DNA of 64,000 nucleotides, taken from JALYZC01 sp963725645 (GTDB lineage Bacteria; Actinomycetota; Thermoleophilia; Solirubrobacterales; Solirubrobacteraceae). Location: the NCBI GenBank assembly GCA_963725645.1, contig CAVRZD010000006.1, forward strand, positions 434,001 through 498,000. The letters run 5' to 3'. Numbering within the stretch: the first letter of the stretch is position 1; each line of letters begins with the position of its first letter. Below are positions 10,448 to 22,497 of this stretch, piece by piece. The position numbers and the translations under genes are program-made. The notes beneath the pieces are model-generated. The model saw only the letters and a list, made by a program, of their open reading frames with translations. It made no database searches and was not told the origin of the DNA.

Positions 10448-10918
10448 GTGCCGCGTCGCGCCGCCGCCCAGGTCCGGCCGATCGAGCCGGATCCGGTCCA
10501 CCGCTCCAAGCTCGTCCAGCAGGTCATCAACAAGGTCATGCTCGACGGCAAGAAGTCCACCGCCGAGCGGATCGTCTACGACGCGCTGGTGACCCTGAGC
10601 GAGAAGACCGGCGGCGACCCGGTGGAGGAGCTCGAGAAGTCGGTCCGGGAGCTCACCCCGGCGCTCGAGGTCCGCTCCCGCCGTGTCGGCGGCGCCACCT
10701 ACCAGGTTCCGATGGACGTCCCGCCGCCGCGCGCCCGCACGCTCGCCGTCCGCTGGCTCGTCACCTTCGCCCGCGAGCGCCGCGAGAAGACGATGGCCCA
10801 GCGGCTCGCCAACGAGCTGCTCGACGCCCAGTCCCAGCAGGGCAACGCCTACAAGCGCAAGGACGACATCTACCGCATGGCGCAGGCGAACAAGGCGTTC
10901 GCCCACTACCGCTGGTAG
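10448..10918 (+). CDS. rpsG: 30S ribosomal protein S7
   Basis: Primary 16S rRNA-binding protein of the 30S head, 156 aa, the standard length. N-terminal MPRRAAAQVRPIEPDP and the core SKLVQQVINKVMLDGKKSTA are typical, as is the C-terminal KKDDIYRMAQANKAFAHYRW-like end. GTG start, eight bases after rpsL, with GGGAGG just upstream. The rpsL-rpsG unit ends here: the next gene is on the opposite strand, so fusA is not simply read through without passing an antisense gene. The 129-bp gap to 11048 holds no other gene that I can see. Confidence 0.98.
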   Translation: MPRRAAAQVRPIEPDPVHRSKLVQQVINKVMLDGKKSTAERIVYDALVTLSEKTGGDPVEELEKSVRELTPALEVRSRRVGGATYQVPMDVPPPRARTLAVRWLVTFARERREKTMAQRLANELLDAQSQQGNAYKRKDDIYRMAQANKAFAHYRW

Positions 10919-11047
10919 CGGCACCGACGCCGACCTCGCCGGTGGCGGCTGCAAACCTGCGCCTGACGGCGTGCTCGACTCGCCGATAGCGCTGCGATCG
11001 GCTTCGCCTGCGTCCTCGAGCGCGCGACGTTCGTGCCCGGCGCCGCC

Positions 11048-11587
11048 CTACGCCGGTGGTGGCGCGGCGTCCGGCCGCGGCGGGCGCTCGCGGCGCGGGG
11101 CCGCCGGGCGCCGGCCCGGGCTCGACAGGAAGAGACCCGCGCTGCCCGCGATCAACAGCAGGAAGGCGGCCAGCGTCTCCAGGTAGAAGCCCGCCTTCGG
11201 CGAGGCCGAGGCGTCGGTGAAGCGCTGACCGATGACCCCGGTCCTGTGGATGTCGGGGAGGTCGACGGCGAGCATGATCACCAGGGCGACCACGCCGATC
11301 GCGACCAGCGCCGCCATCGCGGGTCGGCTCCCGCCCCGTGTCGCGCCGTAGGCCATCGGCAGCGCGAAGATGCCGAGGATCAAGAGGGCGTAGCTGTGGT
11401 GCGAGCCGCCGCTGATCGAGTCCTTGGAGACGGTCAGCACCCTGATCTCGATCAGCGTCGAGAGGTCGGCCACGATGAGCAGGATCGCGCCCACGAACGC
11501 CGCTCCCCCGAGGGCCGCTCCGAGCAGGAACGACCGGTCGATTCCGCGCCCCGAACCACCGCCGGAACGCGCCCGGGAGGCCCGCAT
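11048..11587 (-). CDS. small membrane protein, four predicted helices
   Basis: Unrecognised membrane protein of 179 aa on the opposite strand between rpsG and fusA. Four hydrophobic segments are visible: LGAALGGAAFVGAILLIVAD, YALLILGIFALPMAYG, AALVAIGVVALVIMLAV and LETLAAFLLLIAGSAGLFL. The C-terminus is Pro/Arg-rich and probably cytoplasmic. ATG at 11587 is chosen because GAGGAT lies eight bases upstream; the frame continues to 11686. Many actinobacteria encode similar four-helix proteins of unknown role. It interrupts what is normally a continuous rpsL-rpsG-fusA-tuf operon, and its start lies only a few bases from the proposed fusA promoter, so the two may share a divergent control region. 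Confidence 0.75.
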   Translation of the reverse strand: MRASRARSGGGSGRGIDRSFLLGAALGGAAFVGAILLIVADLSTLIEIRVLTVSKDSISGGSHHSYALLILGIFALPMAYGATRGGSRPAMAALVAIGVVALVIMLAVDLPDIHRTGVIGQRFTDASASPKAGFYLETLAAFLLLIAGSAGLFLSSPGRRPAAPRRERPPRPDAAPPPA

Positions 11588-11592
11588 TCCTC

Positions 11593-11601
11593 TGCTATCC
11601 T
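11593..11601 (+). promoter_or_regulatory. extended -10 promoter element of fusA (TGCTATCCT)
   Basis: TGC-TATCCT is of the same form as the rpsL and rpmJ boxes. It lies 188 bp before the fusA ATG and just outside the start of the divergent membrane-protein gene. It implies a leader of about 180 nt that contains the hairpin at 11723. Confidence 0.45.
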
Positions 11602-11722
11602 CACGCACGGGTTCGCGGGGCGACGCGTCCACGTCTATCGCGCCTCCTGCGGCCCGGAGTACCGCTCCCGTGGAGACTTCGACCACATAGACGACTCCGC
11701 CCGGCCGACACCTGCGTCACGC

Positions 11723-11745
11723 ATGGGCCCACGGGGCCCATTTTT
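11723..11745 (+). terminator. perfect hairpin with T-tract in the fusA leader (attenuator-like)
   Basis: ATGGGCCC-ACG-GGGCCCAT forms a perfect 8-bp stem with a 3-nt loop, immediately followed by four more T residues. T-tracts are rare in this GC-rich DNA, so this is the best intrinsic-terminator shape in the window. It lies inside the fusA leader, 43 bp before the ATG, rather than at a gene end. It could be an attenuator, or it could insulate fusA from upstream transcription. Confidence 0.55.
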
Positions 11746-11788
11746 GTGCCCGCAGGCGAACCGGACGCCGTACGACGCCCCACCTTCC

Positions 11789-13885
<2,097 letters not shown>

Positions 13886-13961
13886 CCCCATCATCTGAGC
13901 TAGATTTCCCAGGTTCGCCTGAACCCAGGGACCAAAACACTTCAAGAGGAGCGAACCCCAA

Positions 13962-15146
<1,185 letters not shown>

Positions 15147-15150
15147 CACC

Positions 15151-15174
15151 AGCGGCCGGGTGAAACCGGCCGCT
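15151..15174 (+). terminator. hairpin after tuf
   Basis: Four bases after the tuf stop, AGCGGCCGG and CCGGCCGCT pair perfectly (9 bp) around the loop GTGAAA. No T-tract follows, which is usual for GC-rich actinobacterial terminators. Confidence 0.65.
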
Positions 15175-15202
15175 TCAACGACAACGTCAGATACGACCAC
15201 TG

Positions 15203-15232
15203 GGGCGAGCCCAGCAGTCCAGGGGCTCGCCC
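15203..15232 (+). terminator. second hairpin in the tuf-rpsJ gap
   Basis: GGGCGAGCCC and GGGCTCGCCC form a perfect 10-bp stem around a 10-nt loop, ending 26 bp before rpsJ. It may be a tandem terminator, or a structure in the S10-operon leader. Confidence 0.5.
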
Positions 15233-15258
15233 TCATCGCGCAGTAACCCAGGTATTCC

Positions 15259-15585
15259 GTGGCAACAATCGCGCAGAACAACATCCGTATACGCCTGAAG
15301 TCCTACGACACCTCGGCCATCGAGACGGCGGCCAAGGAGATCGTGGAGACCGCCGCGCGCACCGGCGCGACCGTGTCGGGTCCCGTTCCGCTGCCCACGG
15401 AGAAGAACGTCTATTGCGTGATCCGCTCGCCGTTCAAGGACAAGGACTCGCGCGAGCACTTCGAGATCCGCACCCACAAGCGGCTGATCGACATCCACCA
15501 GCCAACGCCGAAGACGGTCGACTCGCTCCAGCGCCTCGACCACCTGCCGGCGGGCGTGGACATCGAGATCCGCCTCGCATCGTGA
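15259..15585 (+). CDS. rpsJ: 30S ribosomal protein S10
   Basis: S10 (NusE), 108 aa, part of the 30S head and of the NusB-NusE antitermination complex. NIRIRLKSYDTSAIETAAKE and the conserved loop HFEIRTHKRLIDIHQPTPKT are clear. GTG start at 15259 with only a weak upstream AGG. It is the first gene of the S10 operon. A GAGGAGG Shine-Dalgarno for rplC overlaps its stop. The two hairpins before it are candidate sites for control of the operon. Confidence 0.97.
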   Translation: MATIAQNNIRIRLKSYDTSAIETAAKEIVETAARTGATVSGPVPLPTEKNVYCVIRSPFKDKDSREHFEIRTHKRLIDIHQPTPKTVDSLQRLDHLPAGVDIEIRLAS

Positions 15586-15598
15586 GGAGGATCGTGTG

Positions 15599-16219
15599 AT
15601 GGCGGCGATCCTTGCGCGCAAGCTCGGCATGACCCAGCGATTCAGTCAGGAGGACGGCCGCGTCGAGCGCGTCACCGTGCTCGAGGCGGGTCCGTGTCAC
15701 GTGACGGCGATCCGCACCGCCGACCGCGACGGCTACGACGCCGTGCAGCTCGGCTTCGGCGCCACGCGCGAGAAGCGGCTGACGAAGCCGGAGCTCGGGC
15801 ACCTCAAGAAGGCCGATGCGCCCCCGCTGCGGCACCTGGCCGAGTTTCGCGACGAGGCCGGCGAGCTGTCGGTCGGCGACCAGGTGACGGTCGATGCCTT
15901 CGAGCCCGGCCAGGTCGTGAAGGTCTCGGGCCCGTCCAAGGGCAAGGGCTTCCAGGGCACGATCAAGCGCCACAACTTCTCGCGCGGGCCGTCGAGCCAC
16001 GGCTCGCACAACGTCCGCGCGCCCGGCTCGGTTGGCGCCTCGGCCACGCCCTCGCGCGTGTTCAAGGGCCTGAAGGGCCCCGGCCGGATGGGCGGCAAGC
16101 GCGTGACGCAGCGCGGACTCGAGGTCGTCGAGGTCATCGCGAAGGACAACCTGCTGCTCGTCCGCGGGTCGGTCCCCGGCCCGCGCGGCGGCACGGTGGA
16201 GGTCAGGACCGATGGCTAA
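15599..16219 (+). CDS. rplC: 50S ribosomal protein L3
   Basis: L3, 206 aa, an early-assembly 23S rRNA-binding protein near the peptidyl transferase centre. Seen: LARKLGMTQRF at the start, GPSKGKGFQGTIKRHNFSRG and GRMGGKRVTQRGLEVVEV. The frame also offers a GTG three bases earlier; ATG 15599 has GAGGAGG eight bases upstream and is preferred. It overlaps rplD by 8 bp, so translation is coupled. The glutamine-containing PSSHGSHNVRAPGSVG extension near the rRNA centre is normal for the family. Confidence 0.97.
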   Translation: MAAILARKLGMTQRFSQEDGRVERVTVLEAGPCHVTAIRTADRDGYDAVQLGFGATREKRLTKPELGHLKKADAPPLRHLAEFRDEAGELSVGDQVTVDAFEPGQVVKVSGPSKGKGFQGTIKRHNFSRGPSSHGSHNVRAPGSVGASATPSRVFKGLKGPGRMGGKRVTQRGLEVVEVIAKDNLLLVRGSVPGPRGGTVEVRTDG

Positions 16220-16853
16220 GGCGCCCTGGGTCAACAAGTCCGGCGCCGGCGTCGAGCTCGACGCCGACGCGTTCGGCGCGCGGTTCAACGAGGCGCTCGT
16301 GCACGAGGCGGTGCGGGCCGAGCTCAACGCCCGCCGCCAGGGCACTGCGGCGACCCGTACTCGCGCCCACGTGCGCGGCGGCGGCGCCAAGCCGTGGCGG
16401 CAGAAGGGCACCGGCCGCGCGCGCGCCGGGTCGATTCGCTCGCCGATCTGGACCGGCGGCGGCGTCGTCTTCGGCCCGCAGCCGCGCCGCTACACCGTGA
16501 AGGTCAACCGCAAGGCGCGCCGAGCCGCGCTGCGCAGCGCCCTGTCGGTGCACGCCGAGCGGGGATCGATCGCGGTGCTCGACGGCGGCGCGTTCGACGC
16601 TCCGTCCACGAAGTCGGCCGCCGCGGCGCTGCAGAAGTGGGACCAGCCGCAGCCGACGCTCGTCGTGCTCGGCGCGGACGAGGCGACGGCGGCCAAGTCG
16701 TTCCGAAATCTCTCGGGTGTCTCCGTCGCCCCGGCGAGCGCGACCGGCGTGGCCGACGTGATCGCCGCCGCCTCGTTGGTCGTCTCCGAGGCCGCGCTGA
16801 CCGAGCTCACCGCGCGGGCGAAGGGCGAGAAGCTCGCCGAGGAGACCGCCTGA
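16212..16853 (+). CDS. rplD: 50S ribosomal protein L4
   Basis: L4, 213 aa, 23S rRNA-binding protein whose loop lines the exit tunnel. The conserved tunnel loop RGGGAKPWRQKGTGRARAG (about residues 54-72) and IWTGGGVVFGPQPRRY are present. It overlaps rplC by 8 bp and its TGA overlaps the rplW ATG by one base (TGATG). In some bacteria L4 autoregulates the S10 operon; nothing here shows that directly. Length is typical. Confidence 0.97.
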   Translation: MAKAPWVNKSGAGVELDADAFGARFNEALVHEAVRAELNARRQGTAATRTRAHVRGGGAKPWRQKGTGRARAGSIRSPIWTGGGVVFGPQPRRYTVKVNRKARRAALRSALSVHAERGSIAVLDGGAFDAPSTKSAAAALQKWDQPQPTLVVLGADEATAAKSFRNLSGVSVAPASATGVADVIAAASLVVSEAALTELTARAKGEKLAEETA

Positions 16854-17146
16854 TGCAGCCCAGCCAGGTCGTCATCCGCCCGGTCGTCTCGGAGAAGAGC
16901 TACGTGCTCGCCTCGGCCGGGAAGTACGTGTTCCGCGTGCACCCCACCGCGCACAAGACCCAGATCCGGCAGGCGATCGAGACCCTGTTCGAGGTCAAGG
17001 TGGTCAGCGTCCGCACCCAGACCGTCAAGCCCAAGCCGAAGCGACGGGGTCTGACCTCCGGGCGCACCCGCGGCTGGAAGAAGGCGATCGTGCAGGTCGC
17101 CCCCGGCCAGGAGATCCCGATCTTCCAGGGGCTGGAGGGCCTCTAG
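16853..17146 (+). CDS. rplW: 50S ribosomal protein L23
   Basis: L23, 97 aa, located at the tunnel exit, where it docks trigger factor and SRP. The pattern VIRPVVSEKSYVLASAGKYV, IRQAIETLFEVKVVSVRTQT and the basic loop KPKPKRRGLTSGRTRGWKKA are diagnostic. ATG at 16853 shares its first base with the rplD TGA. Only 3 bp separate it from rplB. Length and fold markers are ordinary. Confidence 0.97.
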   Translation: MQPSQVVIRPVVSEKSYVLASAGKYVFRVHPTAHKTQIRQAIETLFEVKVVSVRTQTVKPKPKRRGLTSGRTRGWKKAIVQVAPGQEIPIFQGLEGL

Positions 17147-17149
17147 GCG

Positions 17150-17989
17150 ATGGCGATTCGCAAGCCCAGGCCCACGAGCCCCGGCCGCCGCTTCTCGACC
17201 TATCCCGACTTCGGCGAGATCACGCGCTCGAAGCCGGAGAAGAGCCTCACCGAGGGTCTGTCGAAGTCCGGCGGGCGCAACAGCAAGGGCCGCAAGACCT
17301 CGCGCCACCGCGGCGGCGGGGCCAAGCGCCTGTACCGCAAGATCGACTTCAAGCGCCGCAAGGACGGCATTCCGGCCACGGTCGCCTCGATCGAGTACGA
17401 CCCCAACCGCTCTGCCTACATCGCGCTGTTGCACTACGCCGACGGCGAGAAGCGCTACATCCTCGCCCCGCAGCGCCTGCGCGTGGGCGCCCGCCTCGAG
17501 TCCGGGCCCGGCGTCGAGATCAGCGTCGGCAACGCGCTGCCGCTCGCCGGGATGCCCATCGGCACGGTGGTGCACAACGTCGAGCTCGAGCCCGGCCGCG
17601 GCGGGCAGCTCGGCCGCGCGGCCGGGGCCGCGATCCAGCTCATGGCCAAGGAGCAGGGCATGGCCACGCTGCGGCTGCCGTCCGGCGAGATGCGGCTCGT
17701 GCGCGCGGACTGCCGTGCGACGGTCGGCGCGATCGGCAACGCAGACCACCAGAACGTGAAGATCGGCAAGGCCGGCCGCAAGCGCCACCTGGGCGTGCGC
17801 CCGCAGACGCGCGGCACGGCGATGAACCCGGTGGACCACCCGCACGGCGGCGGCGAGGGCTCGACGACCGCGGGTCGCCACCCCGTGACGCCGTGGGGCG
17901 TGCCCACGCTCGGGTACCGCACGCGCAAGAAGGGCAAGCGCTCCGACCGCTACATCGTCCGCGGCCGCAGGCGAGGGAAGAAGCGATGA
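17150..17989 (+). CDS. rplB: 50S ribosomal protein L2
   Basis: L2, 279 aa, needed for subunit association and peptidyl transfer. Conserved C-terminal segments GVRPQTRGTAMNPVDHPHGGGEG (the functionally important His lies in the PVDHPHGGGEG loop) and RTRKKGKRSDRYIVRGR are present, as is KGRKTSRHRGGGAKRLYRKI. Length matches the family. The ATG at 17150 follows rplW by 3 bp, and its TGA overlaps the rpsS ATG (ATGA). Confidence 0.98.
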   Translation: MAIRKPRPTSPGRRFSTYPDFGEITRSKPEKSLTEGLSKSGGRNSKGRKTSRHRGGGAKRLYRKIDFKRRKDGIPATVASIEYDPNRSAYIALLHYADGEKRYILAPQRLRVGARLESGPGVEISVGNALPLAGMPIGTVVHNVELEPGRGGQLGRAAGAAIQLMAKEQGMATLRLPSGEMRLVRADCRATVGAIGNADHQNVKIGKAGRKRHLGVRPQTRGTAMNPVDHPHGGGEGSTTAGRHPVTPWGVPTLGYRTRKKGKRSDRYIVRGRRRGKKR

Positions 17990-18258
17990 GCAGATCCTCC
18001 AAGAAGGGGCCGTGGGTCGAGGAGCGGCTGCTCGCCCGCATCGAGGCCATGAACGCCGGCAACGAGAAGCAGATGGTCAAGACCTGGTCGCGGACGTCCA
18101 CGATCTTTCCCGAGATGGTCGGCCACACGATCGCGGTGCACGACGGGCAGAAGCACGTCCCCGTCTTCGTGACCGAGTCGATGGTGGGCCACAAGCTCGG
18201 CGAATTCGCGCCCACGCGGCGCTACCGCGGCCACGCCTCCTCCGGGAGGGTGCGATGA
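17986..18258 (+). CDS. rpsS: 30S ribosomal protein S19
   Basis: S19, 90 aa, in the 30S head, contacting S13 and the A-site finger. MSRSSKKGPWVEERLLARIE and STIFPEMVGHTIAVHDGQKH plus the C-terminal KLGEFAPTRRYRGH are typical. ATG 17986 overlaps the rplB stop as ATGA and matches the family start. Its own TGA overlaps the next ATG (rplV). The family length (about 90-93 aa) is kept. Confidence 0.97.
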   Translation: MSRSSKKGPWVEERLLARIEAMNAGNEKQMVKTWSRTSTIFPEMVGHTIAVHDGQKHVPVFVTESMVGHKLGEFAPTRRYRGHASSGRVR

Positions 18259-18833
18259 CCGACGATCCCAAGGACACCCAGGCCGAGGACACCGAGGCCG
18301 AGGAGAAGCCGAAGCGCCGCCGGCGGAGCCGCGCCAAGAGCGGGGGCGAGGCAAAGGCGAAGGCCGAGGAGCGCAAGGCCGAGGAGCCCAAGACGGACGA
18401 GCCCGAGGCCGAGGAAGCGACGGGCAAGGACGCCGAGGCGCCGAAGCCCGCGACGCGCCGCCGCGGCGCCGCCGAGACGCCGGCCACGCCGGCACAGGTC
18501 CGCGCCCAGGCCCGCTACGTGCGCACGTCGGCCCGCAAGGCCCGGCTCGTCTGCGACCACATCCGCGGCAAGTCCGTCGAGGAGGCCAGGGCGATCCTCG
18601 ACTTCGCGCCGCGATCGGCCGCGCGCGACTGGAGCAAGCTGCTCGAGTCGGCCGTGGCGAACGCCGAGCACAACCACGAGCTGGTGGGCGACGAGCTGAG
18701 GATCGTCGACGCCCACGCCGACGAGGGCCCGACGCTCAAGCGCTACCGGCCGCGCGCCATGGGCCGCGCCACCCGCATCCGCAAGCGCACCGCCCACCTT
18801 TCGATCACGCTCACGCCGAAGGAGACCGCCTAA
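18255..18833 (+). CDS. rplV: 50S ribosomal protein L22 with long N-terminal extension
   Basis: L22, 192 aa instead of the usual 110-125. The L22 core starts near residue 82 (VRAQARYVRTSARKARLVCD) and ends normally with GRATRIRKRTAHLSITL. Before it stands a low-complexity extension of about 80 residues made of alternating acidic and basic blocks (TEAEEKPKRRRRSRAKSGGE; EERKAEEPKTDEPEAEEATG). The ATG at 18255 overlaps the rpsS stop, and no start with a good ribosome site is seen nearer the core, so the extension is probably translated. The core loop that reaches the exit tunnel is intact. The charged extension should project from the ribosome surface (inference). Confidence 0.95.
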   Translation: MTDDPKDTQAEDTEAEEKPKRRRRSRAKSGGEAKAKAEERKAEEPKTDEPEAEEATGKDAEAPKPATRRRGAAETPATPAQVRAQARYVRTSARKARLVCDHIRGKSVEEARAILDFAPRSAARDWSKLLESAVANAEHNHELVGDELRIVDAHADEGPTLKRYRPRAMGRATRIRKRTAHLSITLTPKETA

Positions 18834-18835
18834 CC

Positions 18836-19728
<893 letters not shown>

Positions 19729-19729
<1 letters not shown>

Positions 19730-20142
19730 TGCTCTCGCCGAAGCGCGTCAAGCACCGCAAGCACCATCGGGGCCGCATGCGCGGCAACGCGCGCGGCGGC
19801 GTGCGCGTGCAGTTCGGCGACTACGGGCTCAAGGCGCTGGAGCGCGGCTGGATCACCAACCGCCAGATCGAGGCCGCCCGTATCGCCATGACACGCAAGA
19901 TCAAGCGCGGCGGCAAGGTGTGGATCAACATCTACCCCGACAAGCCGGTCACCCAGAAGCCGGCCGAGACCCGCATGGGATCGGGCAAGGGCAACCCCGA
20001 AGGGTGGGTCGCGGTGGTCAAGCCCGGGCGGGTGATGTTCGAGCTCGCCGGCGTGTCCGAGTCGCTCGCGCGCGAGGCGATGCGCCTGGCGGGACACAAG
20101 CTTCCGGTGAAGACGAAGTTCGTCGAGCGCGAGGGATCCTGA
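19729..20142 (+). CDS. rplP: 50S ribosomal protein L16
   Basis: L16, 137 aa, near the A-site of the 50S subunit. Seen: MLSPKRVKHRKHHRGRMRG, FGDYGLKALERGWITNRQIE, and KVWINIYPDKPVTQKPAETR followed by GSGKGNPEGWVAVVKPGRVM. Length matches the family. The ATG shares one base with the rpsC TGA and its own TGA shares one base with rpmC. Confidence 0.98.
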
Positions 20143-20357
20143 TGGCGAAGGCCGGCGAGGTTCACGACATGACCGACGACGTGCTCGTCGAGCACATCCG
20201 CACCACCCGGCAGGAGCTGTTCGGCCTGCGCTTCCAGAACGCCACCGGCGAGCTGGAGAACACCGCGGGCCTGCGCGGCGCGCGCCGCGACCTCGCCCGT
20301 GCACTCACGGTCGCGCACGAGCGCGGCCTGCAACTCGAACGCGAACTGAGCGACTGA
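20142..20357 (+). CDS. rpmC: 50S ribosomal protein L29
   Basis: L29, 71 aa, at the tunnel exit beside L23. Two-helix pattern: VHDMTDDVLVEHIRTTRQEL, FGLRFQNATGELENTAGLRG, ARRDLARALTVAHERGLQLE. The start ATG 20142 overlaps the rplP stop by one base. rpsQ follows after 2 bp. Nothing unusual. Confidence 0.95.
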   Translation: MAKAGEVHDMTDDVLVEHIRTTRQELFGLRFQNATGELENTAGLRGARRDLARALTVAHERGLQLERELSD

Positions 20358-20359
20358 CG

Positions 20360-20998
20360 ATGGCTGACGACGAGAAGAACGAGACGACCGAGGCGGAGGA
20401 GCCGCAGGCCGAGGAGCCGCAGGCCGAGGCGCCCGCGGAGGAGCCGGCGGCCGAGGAGGCCCCTGCCGAGGAGCCCCAGGCGGAGGAGCCGGCGGCCGAC
20501 GAGGAACCCGCGGCCGCGGACGCCGAACCGGAGCCGACGCATCCGCGCGAAGTGCGCAAGCGCGCCCGCCAGCAGCATCGCGAGACCCGCCCGCAGCGCT
20601 CTCCCGAGGAGCGCGCGGCCGAGCGTGCCCAGACCCGCGCGACGAAGGCCGCGCACCGCCGCGCCTGGCGGACGAAGTCGCGCGAGAAATCACGGCAGCG
20701 CCGGGCCGAGGCGCCCCCGACGCCGGCGACCGAGCCGGTCGCCCGCCCCCACGGGCGGCAGAAGGTCCGCCAGGGGGTCGTCGTGTCCGACAAGCCCGAC
20801 AAGACGATCATCGTCCGCATCGACGTCACGCGGCGCCACCCGCGCTACGAGAAGATCGTTCGCTCCTCGACCACCCTGCACGCCCACGACGAGCGCAACG
20901 AGGCAAACGCCGGCGACACCGTCCGCGTGATCGAGAGCCGGCCGCTGTCGCGCACCAAGCGCTGGCGGCTCGTCGAGGTCCTGGAGCGCGCCCGATGA
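20360..20998 (+). CDS. rpsQ: 30S ribosomal protein S17 with very long N-terminal extension
   Basis: S17, 212 aa; the family is normally 80-90 aa. The S17 core occupies about residues 132-212 (GRQKVRQGVVVSDKPDKTII, HPRYEKIVRSSTTLHAHDER, GDTVRVIESRPLSRTKRWRL). In front lie an acidic Glu/Ala/Pro segment (residues 1-59, many AEEP units) and a strongly basic Arg-rich segment (about 62-117). ATG 20360 follows the rpmC stop by 2 bp and continues the tight operon spacing. I see no Shine-Dalgarno-served start nearer the core, so the extension is likely translated. Its design (acidic, then basic, then rRNA-binding core) parallels L22. Confidence 0.94.
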   Translation: MADDEKNETTEAEEPQAEEPQAEAPAEEPAAEEAPAEEPQAEEPAADEEPAAADAEPEPTHPREVRKRARQQHRETRPQRSPEERAAERAQTRATKAAHRRAWRTKSREKSRQRRAEAPPTPATEPVARPHGRQKVRQGVVVSDKPDKTIIVRIDVTRRHPRYEKIVRSSTTLHAHDERNEANAGDTVRVIESRPLSRTKRWRLVEVLERAR

Positions 20999-21363
20999 TC
21001 CAGAACGAGACGCGGCTGCGCGTCGCCGACAACACGGGCGCGCGGGAGATTCTCTGCATCCGGGTCCGCGGCGGCTCGCGCCGGCGCTACGCCGGCGTCG
21101 GCGACATCATCGTGGCGACGGTCAAGCAGGCGAGCCCACAGGGCTCGGTCAAGAAGGGCGAGGTCGTCACGGCCGTCGTCGTGCGCACCCGCAAGGAATT
21201 CGGCCGCGACGACGGCACGTACATCGCGTTCGACGAGAACGCGGCCGTGCTGATCGACGCCCAGAACAACCCGCGCGGCACCCGCATCTTCGGCCCCGTG
21301 GCCCGTGAGCTGCGCGAGCGCAACTTCATGAAGATCGTCTCGCTCGCCCCGGAGGTGCTGTAG
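20995..21363 (+). CDS. rplN: 50S ribosomal protein L14
   Basis: L14, 122 aa, at the subunit interface. MIQNETRLRVADNTGAREIL and the conserved DGTYIAFDENAAVLIDAQNN, PRGTRIFGPVARELRERNFM are diagnostic. The ATG overlaps the rpsQ TGA (ATGA). It binds L19 and bridges to 16S rRNA in known ribosomes. Length is exactly typical. Confidence 0.98.
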   Translation: MIQNETRLRVADNTGAREILCIRVRGGSRRRYAGVGDIIVATVKQASPQGSVKKGEVVTAVVVRTRKEFGRDDGTYIAFDENAAVLIDAQNNPRGTRIFGPVARELRERNFMKIVSLAPEVL

Positions 21364-21368
21364 GGACC

Positions 21369-21704
21369 ATGGCTCGGATCCGGCGCAACGACACCGTGAT
21401 CGTCATCGGCGGCAAGGACCGCGGCAAGACCGGCCGCGTGCTGCGCGTCGACCCCAAGAAGCAGAAGGTCTACGTGGAGGGCCTGAACATCGTCAAGCGC
21501 CACCAGCGCCCGCAGCAGGTCCGCGACGCCCAGCGCGCCGAGACCGTCGGCGGCGTGATCGAGAAGGAGGGGCCGATCCACATCTCCAACGTCATGCCGG
21601 TCGACCCCAAGGAGGACAAGCCCACCCGCGTCGGCACCGAGATCGACGGCGAGGGCAAGCGCCACCGGGTCACGCAGCGATCCAACACCCGCCTCGACGA
21701 CTGA
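21369..21704 (+). CDS. rplX: 50S ribosomal protein L24
   Basis: L24, 111 aa, assembly initiator for the 50S subunit. The KOW motif DTVIVIGGKDRGKTGRVLRV is near the N-terminus, followed by VYVEGLNIVKRHQRPQQVRD and GGVIEKEGPIHISNVMPVDP. ATG at 21369 follows rplN by 5 bp. The C-terminus is hydrophilic and of normal length. Confidence 0.97.
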   Translation: MARIRRNDTVIVIGGKDRGKTGRVLRVDPKKQKVYVEGLNIVKRHQRPQQVRDAQRAETVGGVIEKEGPIHISNVMPVDPKEDKPTRVGTEIDGEGKRHRVTQRSNTRLDD

Positions 21705-21710
21705 CCCCCG

Positions 21711-22490
21711 ATGCCTGAAACCGCCCGCCTCAAGCAACGCTACGAGTCCGAGATCAAGCCAGACCTCGTGAAGCGCTTCGGCTACACGAGCCCGATGCAG
21801 GCCCCGCGGATCACCAAGATCACCCTGAACATGGGCGTCGGTGAGGCCAAGCAGGACTCGAAGATGCTCGAGGCCGCGGTCGAGCAGCTCGCGACGATCG
21901 CCGGCCAGCAGCCCAGCGTCCGCCGCGCGCGCAAGTCGATCGCCAACTTCAAGCTGCGCGACGGCATGCCGGTCGGCGTGGCGGTGACGCTGCGCGGCGA
22001 GCGCTCCTACGAGTTCCTCGACCGGCTGATGTCGATCGCGATCCCGCGCATCCGCGACTTCCGCGGCCTGAACCCGCGGTCGTTCGACGGCCGCGGCAAC
22101 TACTCGATCGGGATCCGCGAGCAGATCATCTTCCCCGAGATCGACTACGACTCGATCGACCAGGTCCGCGGACTGGACGTGACGATCACGACGACCGCGG
22201 CCAGCGACGAGGAGGCGTTCGCCCTGCTCGTCGCGTTCGGCATGCCGTTCTCGAAGGAGGGCCGGCCGGGCGGGCCCGACGCCTCCGAGGAGGACGCCGC
22301 CGAGGAGGAGCGCCGCAAGGAGGAGGCGCGCGCGCGCGCCGAGGCCGAGCAGGCGGCGCTCGAGCAGCTCAAGGAGGAGAACCCCGAGGCCTACGCCAAG
22401 CGCGAGCGCCCGTCCGAGGAGGACGAGGAGGGCGCCGAGGGCGAGGCGGCCGAGGGCGGCGAGCAACCCGACAGCAGCAGCGACGATTAA
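21711..22490 (+). CDS. rplE: 50S ribosomal protein L5 with acidic C-terminal extension
   Basis: L5, 259 aa; the usual length is about 180-187. The L5 core, residues 1 to about 181, is complete (RYESEIKPDLVKRFGYTSPM, ITLNMGVGEAKQDSKMLEAA, LDVTITTTAASDEEAFALLV). From about residue 182 a tail of 78 residues follows, rich in Glu, Ala and Asp with a potential charged helix (EEERRKEEARARAEAEQAAL) and ending in SSSDD. The L5 core binds 5S rRNA and bridges to S13. An acidic tail there is unexpected for an RNA-binding protein and may be a surface projection (inference). Confidence 0.95.
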   Translation: MPETARLKQRYESEIKPDLVKRFGYTSPMQAPRITKITLNMGVGEAKQDSKMLEAAVEQLATIAGQQPSVRRARKSIANFKLRDGMPVGVAVTLRGERSYEFLDRLMSIAIPRIRDFRGLNPRSFDGRGNYSIGIREQIIFPEIDYDSIDQVRGLDVTITTTAASDEEAFALLVAFGMPFSKEGRPGGPDASEEDAAEEERRKEEARARAEAEQAALEQLKEENPEAYAKRERPSEEDEEGAEGEAAEGGEQPDSSSDD

Positions 22491-22497
22491 GGACTAC

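Noticed and set aside
11033..11788. Long open frame extending fusA upstream to give a 950-aa protein
   Set aside because: The extra part has no family features, overlaps an antisense membrane-protein gene and contains the promoter and hairpin. EF-G families begin at MANTLENIRN.
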